From NCBI RefSeq assembly GCF_003614945.1, contig NZ_QYCZ01000001.1, positions 1,754,001 to 1,818,000 on the forward strand: a stretch of DNA of 64,000 nucleotides, written 5' to 3'. The notes under the pieces are model-generated. The model was given only the letters and a program-made list of their open reading frames with translations, made no database searches and was not told where the DNA came from. How positions within the stretch are numbered: the first letter of the stretch is position 1; every line of letters begins with the position of its first letter. Source of the DNA: Bergeyella cardium (GTDB lineage: Bacteria > Bacteroidota > Bacteroidia > Flavobacteriales > Weeksellaceae). Position numbers and translations under genes: made by a program. Below, piece by piece: positions 9,625-17,000 of this stretch.

Positions 9625-11211
9625 TTAGAATGGCATATCATCAAAATCTTCATCATTCATAGAAGAGCCGGAAAGCCCAGAATAATCAGGAGAAGAAGGC
9701 ATACCAAATGCTGCAGAAGGGTCTATTGTAGTACGAATCTTATCAAAAGCGTTTTCATTAGATTGAGAAGTGATGTTATAATCAAACTCGGCATTTAAAG
9801 CATCTAAATCCCCAAACCTTGCGAAGTTTTTAAGGAAAGAGAGACGAACATCTGCAGTAGCTCCATTCCTGTGCTTTGCAATAATAATTTCCGCTTGATT
9901 CTCAGTAGCTGTCTGCTCACCTTCAGGGTCATTATCCCAATGGGTAATCTTATAGTATTCTGGTCGGAAGATAAAGGAAACGATATCAGCATCCTGCTCT
10001 ATAGCACCAGATTCTCTAAGGTCGGAGAGCTGTGGGCGCTTACCTGGTCTGGACTCCACCGTTCTGGAAAGCTGAGAAAGCGCAATTACGGGAACATTCA
10101 ATTCCTTAGCAATTGCTTTAAGGGATCGGGATATGGTTGCTATCTCTTGCTCGCGGTTTCCTGCGCCCTTTCCTGCATTCCCAGCGGTCATTAGTTGGAG
10201 ATAATCTACCATAATGATTTTCACACCGTGCTGCATTACCAGCCTACGGCATTTAGCACGGAAGTCAAACACCGAAAGCGAAGGTGTTTCATCTATATAG
10301 AGCGGTGCGTTTTCCAGCTCTGATACATTGGTAAAGAGCCTTTCCCACTCTTCATCGGTGAGGGTTCCTTTTCTCAGTTTTTCAGATGAAATTTTAGTCT
10401 CAGAAGCTATCATCCTTGTGATGAGCTGTACCGAAGCCATTTCAAGAGAGAATAATGCCAATGGAATCTTGTGCTCCACCACGATATTCCTCGCCATAGA
10501 GAGGATAAAGGCGGTCTTACCCATTGCTGGACGAGCAGCAATGATGATAAGGTCAGAATTCTGCCAGCCTCCTGTCTCTCTATCCAAATCCTTAAATCCT
10601 GAAGGAATTCCCGAAAGCCCTTGCTTATCTTTGAGCGCCACGATACTGTCTATCGCCTGTCTCACTAAGGAATTTGCGGTATCAAAACCTTTTTTTATGG
10701 TTCCATTGGTAATGTCAAAGAAAGATTGCTCCGCTTTGTCGAGGAGCTCCAAGACATCTGTACTCTCTTTATACGAGCTGTCTATCACATTTGCTGAGAT
10801 ATTGATAAGGCTCCTCAGAATGAATTTCTCGAGGATAATGCGCACATAATATTCTATATTGGCAGCAGAAGAAACCGAAAGTGTAAGCTCTATAATATAC
10901 TGATCGCCCCCTGCGATATTGAGTTTCTCTTCCTTTTTCAGCTCTTGGATTACGGTCATCAGATCCACAGGCTGAGTATTATGATAGAGCTTTGTAATGG
11001 CAGAAAATATAATCTGATGCCTTGGGTCATAGAAAACCTCAGGAGTGATAAGGTCTATAGACTCATCTATCCCCTTTCTATCGACCAGAAAGGCACCGAG
11101 AACCAATCGCTCTACATCTACGGCATTGGGCGGTATTTTACCTTGTGCGAGTGATAATTCCTGAGTATAATCCCTACTGCTAAGGGGTTTTATTTCTTCT
11201 TTCTGAACCAT
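9625..11211 (-). CDS. dnaB: Replicative DNA helicase DnaB
   Basis: The chosen start, the ATG at 11209-11211 (MVQKEEIKPL), gives 528 residues; an in-frame ATG at 11250 would lie upstream of a -7 promoter element, so it is rejected. The N-terminal helical domain begins around IPPNAVDVERLVLGAFL. The RecA-like motor has Walker A AARPAMGKTAFIL, Walker B-type IIMVDYLQLM and QLSRTVESRPGKRPQLSDLR. It unwinds DNA at the replication fork as a hexamer. The acidic tail ending DDEDFDDMPF is of the kind often seen in this phylum. rnhA follows. Confidence 0.96.
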   Translation of the reverse strand: MVQKEEIKPLSSRDYTQELSLAQGKIPPNAVDVERLVLGAFLVDRKGIDESIDLITPEVFYDPRHQIIFSAITKLYHNTQPVDLMTVIQELKKEEKLNIAGGDQYIIELTLSVSSAANIEYYVRIILEKFILRSLINISANVIDSSYKESTDVLELLDKAEQSFFDITNGTIKKGFDTANSLVRQAIDSIVALKDKQGLSGIPSGFKDLDRETGGWQNSDLIIIAARPAMGKTAFILSMARNIVVEHKIPLALFSLEMASVQLITRMIASETKISSEKLRKGTLTDEEWERLFTNVSELENAPLYIDETPSLSVFDFRAKCRRLVMQHGVKIIMVDYLQLMTAGNAGKGAGNREQEIATISRSLKAIAKELNVPVIALSQLSRTVESRPGKRPQLSDLRESGAIEQDADIVSFIFRPEYYKITHWDNDPEGEQTATENQAEIIIAKHRNGATADVRLSFLKNFARFGDLDALNAEFDYNITSQSNENAFDKIRTTIDPSAAFGMPSSPDYSGLSGSSMNDEDFDDMPF

Positions 11212-11215
11212 ACGG

Positions 11216-11223
11216 CAAAGATA
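11216..11223 (-). promoter_or_regulatory. -7 element immediately before dnaB
   Basis: The minus strand reads TATCTTTG, only four bases before the dnaB ATG. If used, the transcript would have almost no leader. This position decides the dnaB start at 11211. Confidence 0.55.
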
Positions 11224-11361
11224 ATTTTTGTTTGATAATCTCGGAAACATAAACCCTCAATGAGAATGTGGATAAGTATGATAAACGCCCCCTCAAAGTT
11301 TATCAATACAAAGATTTCTATGTGGAAAACTCAATTAAAAAATTATTTCTCCAAAATTGGA

Positions 11362-11369
11362 TATTTTTG
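11362..11369 (+). promoter_or_regulatory. -7 element upstream of the SMR gene
   Basis: TATTTTTG followed by CAGGC, 33 bases before the ATG at 11403. The -33 box is not clear. Confidence 0.55.
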
Positions 11370-11402
11370 CAGGCATTAAATACAACTGAGAAAGAATAAA
11401 CG

Positions 11403-11738
11403 ATGAATTGGCTTTATATCATTATAGCGGGACTTTTTGAAACAGGTTTTACCCTCTGCCTCGGCAAGGCACAGGAGAGCACAGGCAGGGAGAGCCTCTA
11501 TTGGTGGATGGGCTTCCTCGCGTGTTTGGCTATCTCTATGTATCTGATGTTTAGAGCTGTTTCTGGTATTGGGGCGCTACCCATAGGCTCTGCATACGCT
11601 ATTTGGACGGGTATTGGTGCTGTGGGTGGAGTACTGGTTGGGATTTTTATCTTCAGAGAGCCTGCTACTTTCTGGCGATTATTCTTCGTCTCTACGCTTA
11701 TTGGCTCTATTGCCGGCTTAAAATTCTTCTCGGAATAG
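11403..11738 (+). CDS. SMR-family exporter, Gdx/SugE type
   Basis: 111 residues with four hydrophobic helices, the small multidrug resistance fold. The membrane-embedded glutamate is E13 (AGLFETGF). The segment GSAYAIWTGIGAVGG closely resembles the Gdx/SugE subgroup (guanidinium exporters) rather than EmrE. The tryptophan normally found three residues after the glutamate in Gdx is phenylalanine here, so substrate specificity is uncertain. It acts in the inner membrane as an antiparallel dimer using proton exchange. It precedes aroC by 47 bases, but no functional link is apparent. Confidence 0.85.
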   Translation: MNWLYIIIAGLFETGFTLCLGKAQESTGRESLYWWMGFLACLAISMYLMFRAVSGIGALPIGSAYAIWTGIGAVGGVLVGIFIFREPATFWRLFFVSTLIGSIAGLKFFSE

Positions 11739-11785
11739 CTTCCATGCCTTATATATAATGTATCACCTTTAATCATCTTTGAATT

Positions 11786-12847
11786 ATGAATAATTTAGGA
11801 AATTTCCTTAGCCTTAGCAGTTTTGGCGAGAGCCACGGAGCAGCCTACGGAGGCATTATTACCCATTTTCCTGCGGGCTTGGAGGTAGATTTCAAAGCCA
11901 TACAACACGAGCTCAACCGAAGGAAACCCGGGCAGTCCAGCATCGTTACTCAACGAAAAGAAAGCGATACCGTACAATTCCTCTCAGGTATTTTCGAGGG
12001 GAAAACTACGGGCACTCCCATAGGCTTCATCATAGAAAATGAAAACCAGCGAAGCAAGGACTATGACCATATTGCCCAAGCCTATCGCCCAAGCCACGCC
12101 GACTATACCTATGAGCAGAAATTCGGTATTAGGGATTACAGAGGAGGGGGCAGAGCCTCCGCTCGCGAGACCCTCAACTGGGTGGTAGCGGGTGCCCTTG
12201 CAAAGCAGCTCCTTCCCAATATTCAAATTCAGGCTTATACCTCCTCCATCGGTGAGATTAATTGTAGCACGCCTTACTACGACTTGGATTTATCCCAAAC
12301 CGAAAGCAATATCGTACGATGCCCAGATGAAGCCACTGCCCAAAAGATGATCGAGCGGATAAAAGAAGTGAAAAAGCAAGGCAATACCATAGGAGGCACC
12401 GTTACCTGCGTTGTCAGGAATGCACCTGTGGGGCTGGGCGAGCCTGTATTTAGCAAGCTACAAGCCGAGCTGGCAAAAGCAATGCTCTCCATCAATGCCT
12501 GCAAAGGCTTTGAGTACGGAAGCGGTTTTGAAGGCTCAAAAATGACGGGTAAGGAGCACAACGACCTCTTCAATGCTGATTTCTCAACCCAGACCAACCA
12601 CTCTGGCGGGATACAGGGCGGGATTTCCAACGGTATGGATATCTACTTCCGATTGGCATTTAAGCCCGTTGCCACCCTTCTCCAGCCACAGGAGAGCTTT
12701 ACCAGAAACGGCGAACCCATCATCCTTGAAGGTAAAGGCCGCCACGACCCTTGTGTAGTTCCCCGCGCTATTCCAATAGTAGAAGCCCTCACCGCCTTTA
12801 TCCTCGCAGATTTATATCTGATTAACCATAAAAAAAAGCTGCCTTAA
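11786..12847 (+). CDS. aroC: Chorismate synthase
   Basis: 353 residues, normal for AroC. Signature segments are present: [20 protein letters not shown] near the N-terminus, the [16 protein letters not shown] segment and the [21 protein letters not shown]-site block. It converts 5-enolpyruvylshikimate 3-phosphate to chorismate, the last common step of aromatic amino acid synthesis, using reduced FMN. It ends in a lysine-rich tail KKKLP; the 3' end abuts an array of 7-base repeats. Confidence 0.97.
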   Translation: MNNLGNFLSLSSFGESHGAAYGGIITHFPAGLEVDFKAIQHELNRRKPGQSSIVTQRKESDTVQFLSGIFEGKTTGTPIGFIIENENQRSKDYDHIAQAYRPSHADYTYEQKFGIRDYRGGGRASARETLNWVVAGALAKQLLPNIQIQAYTSSIGEINCSTPYYDLDLSQTESNIVRCPDEATAQKMIERIKEVKKQGNTIGGTVTCVVRNAPVGLGEPVFSKLQAELAKAMLSINACKGFEYGSGFEGSKMTGKEHNDLFNADFSTQTNHSGGIQGGISNGMDIYFRLAFKPVATLLQPQESFTRNGEPIILEGKGRHDPCVVPRAIPIVEALTAFILADLYLINHKKKLP

Positions 12848-12850
12848 CTT

Positions 12851-12892
12851 GCTTTTAGCTTCTGGCTTTTGGCTAATAGCTCAGTGCTTTCC
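12851..12892 (+). repeat. Heptad array H1, (GCNNNNN)6
   Basis: GC dinucleotides recur exactly every seven bases at 12851, 12858, 12865, 12872, 12879 and 12886, with units such as GCTTTTA, GCTTTTG and GCTAATA. It begins three bases after the aroC stop. It is one of seven such arrays in the window. Confidence 0.75.
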
Positions 12893-12925
12893 ACGCGAGT
12901 GGCTAAGTCCCTCAGCTGGAAGCTG
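12891..12925. repeat. Two short hairpins between convergent genes
   Basis: CCACGCGAGTGG (stem CCAC/GTGG, loop GCGA) and CAGCTGGAAGCTG (stem CAGCT/AGCTG) lie between the aroC end and the 3' end of the outer membrane gene. The first belongs to the GCNA-loop hairpin family seen at other islands; together they may serve as a weak terminator. Confidence 0.5.
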
Positions 12926-12927
12926 TG

Positions 12928-14529
12928 TTAGAATTTAGATAAAATTCCCCAGTGGATTTTGGTTTCTTTGAAGCGGAAGGGCTCGCCAGATTGCGCACCA
13001 TTAGAGACCTGAAAAGTTATTAATCCCATCGGCAGGGAGAAATTAAAGCCCAAGCCTACGCTATAGAATTTCGGGCGGATGCCGAGGGTTTTGTTTCTCA
13101 GCAAGCCGTATTGTGCAAAGACATCGAAGAAGGCGGTATCGCTGGCGAGGTAGCGGTACTCGGCGCCTGTATAGGCATAGAAATCGGAAATAAGGGCGTT
13201 TTCATTAAAGCCCCGAAAGCTGTTCCAGCCGCCCGTTCTCAGCAGCTCATTCACCGAAAGCGGGAGGGGGGTGCTGAGCATTGCCGACTCGCCTTTTAGA
13301 TTGAGGTAATGCCTGCCCGAGAGGTGGAAATTTTTCTCCGCATAGAGCGTATATCGGAGGAGGGCGGCACTGCCGTCTTTCGGATAAAGGGTCTTTAAAT
13401 AATCGCCCTCCGCACGGATTTTTGAGCCGTAGAGAAAGAGCTCTACCTCGGTGGGCTGCTGGTACTCGTACCACAGACCGATGCCCGAGCGGGAGAAGTC
13501 CTTCGCCGAGGTGTAGAGGCTATCGAGCACAGTGGAGACTTCAAAACTCGCCCTAAGCCCGATTTTCTGGCGCTCGGAGAGGTTATAAAACAGGCTGGGC
13601 TGCGCCTTTACGGTAGCAAAAGTAGAATCCTGTTTATAGATATTGAGCTGGGCATCCAGCCCTATATTGGTTGTAAAGAGGTAGGGAATCCTTGTTTTCA
13701 GGTCAAAGGTCTGCCCCCTATCGGGGTTCCTCTGCCAGTAGAGGCTGATGTCTTCAAAGCCGTTGAACATATTCCGAAAAGCGAGGTTTAAGCTCCCATT
13801 AAAGGTGAATTTCTCGGTTTTATCATTCCCAAAACCGATGATGCCATCAAAAGTATTGGTTTTTTTCTTTTGGAAGAAGAGGAAAATCTGCGTAGAATCC
13901 TTTGTAAAGAGGGTCTGCGGAGGTTTTTCCAAGCTGAGAAAACGATGATTTTGCAAGCTGCGATAGAGCTCGGAGAGCGCACCTTCGCTATACACCTTGC
14001 CCACAAAGTCTTTTTCTATGTTTCTCACAAACCTGCGGGGCACTTGGGTATGCGACCTCAAAACAATGCCTGTGATGCGCCTCTGCTGGTTCTTCAATAC
14101 CGAAATCTCAACCTGCGGAAGATCGTTTTTTATGCCGAGATATTGGGTTTTCACTCGGCTAAAAGCGAAACCTTTCTCGGCATACGCCTTATGAATACTC
14201 GCCCGAAGAGAGTCCAGATTGTTGGTAAAAAACGGCTGAGCCCCCCCCATCTCCTTTGCTAAAACGGCATCATACCTTACCAGCGCACGATTGAAATTCC
14301 TCCCCTTATCAAAGGTTATTCGGATTTTGCCTCCCAAATCCTCCGTTTTTACAATCTTAGTAAAGTAATAATTGTTCTCCACCAAAGAATCGAGAAACTT
14401 CACCGCAGAGATTGAGTCTTTCCTACTGTATTCCGCTTTGCTTTGGTGATCGACCAGCACAAAGCCCCTGCCCTGAGAAAAGGCTTGCACAGAGATTAAA
14501 ATAAGGAGGATTTTGAGGAAGTTTGCCAT
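12928..14529 (-). CDS. BamA/TamA-like outer membrane barrel with POTRA-like N-terminus
   Basis: 533 residues. A signal peptide ends at about residue 19 (QAFSQ). The first about 200 residues resemble POTRA-like modules, and the rest is a beta-rich barrel ending in phenylalanine (GILSKF), as outer membrane proteins do. RTGGWNSFRGFNENAL resembles the conserved RGF loop of the Omp85 superfamily barrel. The family inserts or exports outer membrane components; the substrate of this member is unknown. It lies six bases after an SDR gene on the same strand, so the two form an operon. Convergent with aroC. Confidence 0.75.
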   Translation of the reverse strand: MANFLKILLILISVQAFSQGRGFVLVDHQSKAEYSRKDSISAVKFLDSLVENNYYFTKIVKTEDLGGKIRITFDKGRNFNRALVRYDAVLAKEMGGAQPFFTNNLDSLRASIHKAYAEKGFAFSRVKTQYLGIKNDLPQVEISVLKNQQRRITGIVLRSHTQVPRRFVRNIEKDFVGKVYSEGALSELYRSLQNHRFLSLEKPPQTLFTKDSTQIFLFFQKKKTNTFDGIIGFGNDKTEKFTFNGSLNLAFRNMFNGFEDISLYWQRNPDRGQTFDLKTRIPYLFTTNIGLDAQLNIYKQDSTFATVKAQPSLFYNLSERQKIGLRASFEVSTVLDSLYTSAKDFSRSGIGLWYEYQQPTEVELFLYGSKIRAEGDYLKTLYPKDGSAALLRYTLYAEKNFHLSGRHYLNLKGESAMLSTPLPLSVNELLRTGGWNSFRGFNENALISDFYAYTGAEYRYLASDTAFFDVFAQYGLLRNKTLGIRPKFYSVGLGFNFSLPMGLITFQVSNGAQSGEPFRFKETKIHWGILSKF

Positions 14530-14535
14530 AATTTT

Positions 14536-15336
14536 TTAATGAGATGATAAGCCGCTGTACTTTTTCATCAGCCACTCGTAGAGGTTTTGAGGGAGGAGCC
14601 ACTTTAATGGCACACCGATTTTCTGACCGATTTTCCCGAAGTAATAATGTGACCTCCACCTGCGCTTTGCAAGGAGCTTTTCGGTATAAATGGCAACCGC
14701 TTCTGGGGCTATGCCCTTATCTACATCGGCGTTCATCAGCGGATAGACCTTAGAAAATACGCTCTCATACGGCACCGAAACCGATGTTCTAATCCTATGG
14801 TCTGCGATATTCGTTTTTATGTCCCCAAGATGGAGGGCGCAAACCTGCACGCCCCAAGGCGCTACCTCATAGCGGAGGGCTTCGGTTACCTTATCCAATG
14901 CCGATTTAGAAGCGGAATAAAACCCACGAAACGGCAGCCCCATCTCAGAACCTATACTTGAAATATTGATGATTTGCCCGCTCCTTTGCGCCCTCATCGA
15001 GGGCATCACGGCAGAAATCATCTGCACCGCCCCGATGAGGTTGAGATGAAAAAGCCGGCTTATCTCGTCCTTCGTAGCATCCTCTACCGCACCTACCATC
15101 CCCATTCCTGCATTATTTATAAGGATGTCTATTCTGCCTTCGCGCTCTATAACTTTTGCAACTGAGGCTTTCACCTGCTCATTATCGGTAATATCGGTTG
15201 GGATTGTAGTGAAATATGCCGACCTCACCTCCTTCCTGCTAAACCCATAAACCGAATAGCCCTTCTTGCCAAAAAACTCCGCAAGAGAATATCCTATCCC
15301 CGATGAGCTCCCTGTAATGATTATCGTTTTCTTCAT
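14536..15336 (-). CDS. SDR-family oxidoreductase
   Basis: 266 residues from the ATG at 15334-15336 (MKKTIIITG). A start seven codons further upstream would overlap a -7 promoter box and is rejected. The classical short-chain dehydrogenase elements are all visible: TGSSSGIG cofactor loop, NNAGMGMVG, catalytic serine in INISSIGS, and YSASK with the catalytic tyrosine and lysine. The substrate cannot be deduced. It probably heads a two-gene operon with the outer membrane barrel gene, six bases downstream. Confidence 0.9.
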   Translation of the reverse strand: MKKTIIITGSSSGIGYSLAEFFGKKGYSVYGFSRKEVRSAYFTTIPTDITDNEQVKASVAKVIEREGRIDILINNAGMGMVGAVEDATKDEISRLFHLNLIGAVQMISAVMPSMRAQRSGQIINISSIGSEMGLPFRGFYSASKSALDKVTEALRYEVAPWGVQVCALHLGDIKTNIADHRIRTSVSVPYESVFSKVYPLMNADVDKGIAPEAVAIYTEKLLAKRRWRSHYYFGKIGQKIGVPLKWLLPQNLYEWLMKKYSGLSSH

Positions 15337-15354
15337 CTTTATCGTATTACGGCG

Positions 15355-15385
15355 CAAAAATAAGGCACTGTATTTTGTGGGGCAA
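15355..15385 (-). promoter_or_regulatory. Promoter of the SDR operon
   Basis: Minus strand TTG, 20 bases, then TATTTTTG. The -7 box overlaps the alternative upstream ATG and supports the start at 15336. Confidence 0.6.
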
Positions 15386-15425
15386 GCTGTGGCAGACTTT
15401 CAGCCGTAAGCGGTATGCAGCGAGA

Positions 15426-15456
15426 TAAAAAATCGTCTCCACAATTGTGAAGACGA
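15426..15456 (-). terminator. Terminator after dps
   Basis: On the minus strand a 24-base self-complementary stretch (15433-15456; arms TCGTCT and AGACGA around CACAATTGTG) is followed by TTTTTTAT. The stem is complete apart from a G-T wobble. It terminates the Dps transcript and faces the SDR promoter region. Confidence 0.75.
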
Positions 15457-15493
15457 CTTCTTAAATTAAATATATTTTAAGCAATGAAAAAAG

Positions 15494-15970
15494 TTATTTT
15501 CCTAAATAAGAGTTATACATCCATACTTCTTTTTCTTGTTCGGTAACATAGTCGCTCATCAGGGAGTTTGTACCTTCGTCTCCAGCTTCACCAGCAATGT
15601 CAAGCAAGTCTCTCTGAAGCCCTAGCAACACCTGAAACGCATCGATGATGTTTTGTACGCATTTAGTAGCATCGCTTACTTCTGTGCTTTCTTTTATGGT
15701 AGAGAGCTTGAGATAATCGGAATAATTATGATTCGGAGTACCGCCAAGGGTAAGGATTCTCTCCGCGATTTCATCAATTTTAAGAACAAGGTTGTCATAC
15801 AACTCCTCAAATTTTGGATGAAGCGTGAAGAACTGGTCTCCTTTTATATTCCAATGTGCCCCTCTCGTATTCTGATAAAATACAGAGTAGTTTGCTAATA
15901 ATACTTGAAGTTTTTCTGTGATTTTTACGCAATCGGCTTCTTTTAGCCCGATTATTACTGAATTTTTCAT
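15494..15970 (-). CDS. dps: Dps-family DNA-binding/iron-storage ferritin
   Basis: 158 residues. The Dps signature is visible: NTRGAHWNIKGDQFFTLH (His of the inter-subunit ferroxidase centre) and DEIAERILTLGG (Asp and Glu ligands). Dps dodecamers oxidise Fe2+ with hydrogen peroxide and protect DNA. There is no obvious basic N-terminal tail, so DNA binding is not certain. The gene is monocistronic, with its own terminator and a TACATTTG -7 box, and is divergent from the nos region. Confidence 0.92.
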   Translation of the reverse strand: MKNSVIIGLKEADCVKITEKLQVLLANYSVFYQNTRGAHWNIKGDQFFTLHPKFEELYDNLVLKIDEIAERILTLGGTPNHNYSDYLKLSTIKESTEVSDATKCVQNIIDAFQVLLGLQRDLLDIAGEAGDEGTNSLMSDYVTEQEKEVWMYNSYLGK

Positions 15971-15991
15971 TTGTTCGATTTTTTATTGGTG

Positions 15992-15999
15992 CAAATGTA
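15992..15999 (-). promoter_or_regulatory. -7 element of dps
   Basis: The minus strand reads TACATTTG (TAnnTTTG), 21 bases before the dps ATG. No convincing -33 TTTG is present, which would fit an activator-dependent promoter, but that is inference. Confidence 0.5.
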
Positions 16000-16149
16000 T
16001 AGAGAAAGTCAATGAACTAAAAATATTTTCAATAGATTAAAGCTATATTTATTTTATAAGAAATCATTTTGACTACTCTTTTCATCGTAAAACAAGTGTT
16101 CTACAATCATGCTTAACAGCCTTTATTTAGAAAAACTTCATATATAGAG

Positions 16150-16172
16150 TATTGATATGATTTTTGTCAATA
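16150..16172. promoter_or_regulatory. Inverted repeat, possible operator
   Basis: TATTGATA, 7 bases, TGTCAATA: two 8-base arms matching at seven of eight positions. It sits between dps and the nos promoter, about 160 bases upstream of the nos -33 box. The arm spacing is unlike a standard Crp/Fnr site (TTGA-N6-TCAA), so the regulator is unknown. Confidence 0.3.
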
Positions 16173-16330
16173 TATCCATCGCTATACTATTAATCATTAA
16201 AAGACTAAAACATCTTTTATGAAAATTTCTTTCAATAAATCAGGTAAATATTTGCTAAATATTTTAAAAAATCCAGCAAATCAATATAAATAAAACAAAT
16301 TACCCAAACAGATATTACGAGAATAAAACA

Positions 16331-16361
16331 TTTGCACGAATACTAAAAAGTGTTAATTTTG
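16331..16361 (+). promoter_or_regulatory. Promoter of the nos cluster
   Basis: TTTG at 16331-16334, 19 bases, then TAATTTTG at 16354-16361, matching the Bacteroidota consensus. It lies 25 bases before the cytochrome ATG. Confidence 0.8.
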
Positions 16362-16386
16362 ACCCCGTAATTGTAATTAAAAAAGA

Positions 16387-16863
16387 ATGAAAAAACTAAA
16401 ATTTTTAGCGATGGCTATGGTTGCTGTAATGGCAATCTCTTGTGGTGACGACAAGAAAAGTGGAGAAGAATCTGCAGATGCAACTGCTACCGAAGCAGGA
16501 GGTGCTTCTGGAGAGGCTTCCAAAGATGGTATTGGCAAGTATACCTCTGAAAACTTCACAGCAGGCGATTTTGATGCTGCTGTAGCTGCACACGGAAAGG
16601 AAATTGCAGAAGTAAAATGTACCTCTTGCCACAACTATGATGATGTAAGGAAAGTAGGACCAGGCTGGAAAGGCGTAACCGATAGAAGAACGGCTGCTTG
16701 GATTCTCAACTTTATCTCTGACCCTCAACCAATGATAGAGAATGACCCTCAGGCTAAAGCATTATTTGAAGAGTACCTCACTCCGATGCCAAATCAAAAT
16801 CTTACAGAAGATGAAGCTAAGGCAATCTATATGTATATGAGGGAAATTGATGGTAAAAAATAA
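16387..16863 (+). CDS. Lipid-anchored c-type cytochrome of the nos cluster
   Basis: 158 residues. A lipoprotein signal ends in the lipobox MAISC (Cys19). An acidic, Ala/Ser/Glu-rich linker covers about residues 20-50. One haem c site is present, CTSCH at 78-82, with Met134 in TPMPNQ as the likely distal ligand. It is therefore a small mono-haem cytochrome tethered on the periplasmic side. Its place directly before nosZ and after a strong promoter suggests it passes electrons to the reductase; cytochromes c are frequent in clade II nos clusters. It might also serve a different acceptor. Confidence 0.88.
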   Translation: MKKLKFLAMAMVAVMAISCGDDKKSGEESADATATEAGGASGEASKDGIGKYTSENFTAGDFDAAVAAHGKEIAEVKCTSCHNYDDVRKVGPGWKGVTDRRTAAWILNFISDPQPMIENDPQAKALFEEYLTPMPNQNLTEDEAKAIYMYMREIDGKK

Positions 16864-16886
16864 TAATCATCTTTAAACTAAAAAGT

Positions 16887-16940
16887 AGGGATACCTTTAT
16901 AATATAGTACTAAACAAAAAAGTTGTTATACGGTATCCCT
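16887..16940 (+). repeat. Long-stem hairpin between cytochrome c gene and nosZ
   Basis: A perfect 9-base pair, AGGGATACC and GGTATCCCT, encloses a 36-base loop in which TATAA and TTATA can extend the stem. There is no T-run right after it, so it is not a normal terminator. It could act as an mRNA stabiliser or processing point setting the cytochrome/nosZ ratio. Confidence 0.6.
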
Positions 16941-17000
16941 TATTTACTACCATCGTCAAAAAATTGAATAAAATTTTAATTAACATTTAATACTTGTTTT

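Larger units (their letters stand above)
15971..16386. other. Divergent regulatory region between dps and the nos cluster
   Basis: 416 AT-rich bases without a credible gene. It holds the dps -7 box, a strong nos promoter at 16331-16361 and a 23-base inverted repeat at 16150-16172. No RNA gene was recognised. Confidence 0.6.

Noticed and set aside
15403-15423. Eighth heptad array near the SDR promoter
   Set aside because: Only three GC units in phase, which is too few to separate from chance.
16150-16172. Standard Fnr/Crp box controlling nos
   Set aside because: The dyad spacing does not match TTGA-N6-TCAA; kept only as an unassigned inverted repeat.
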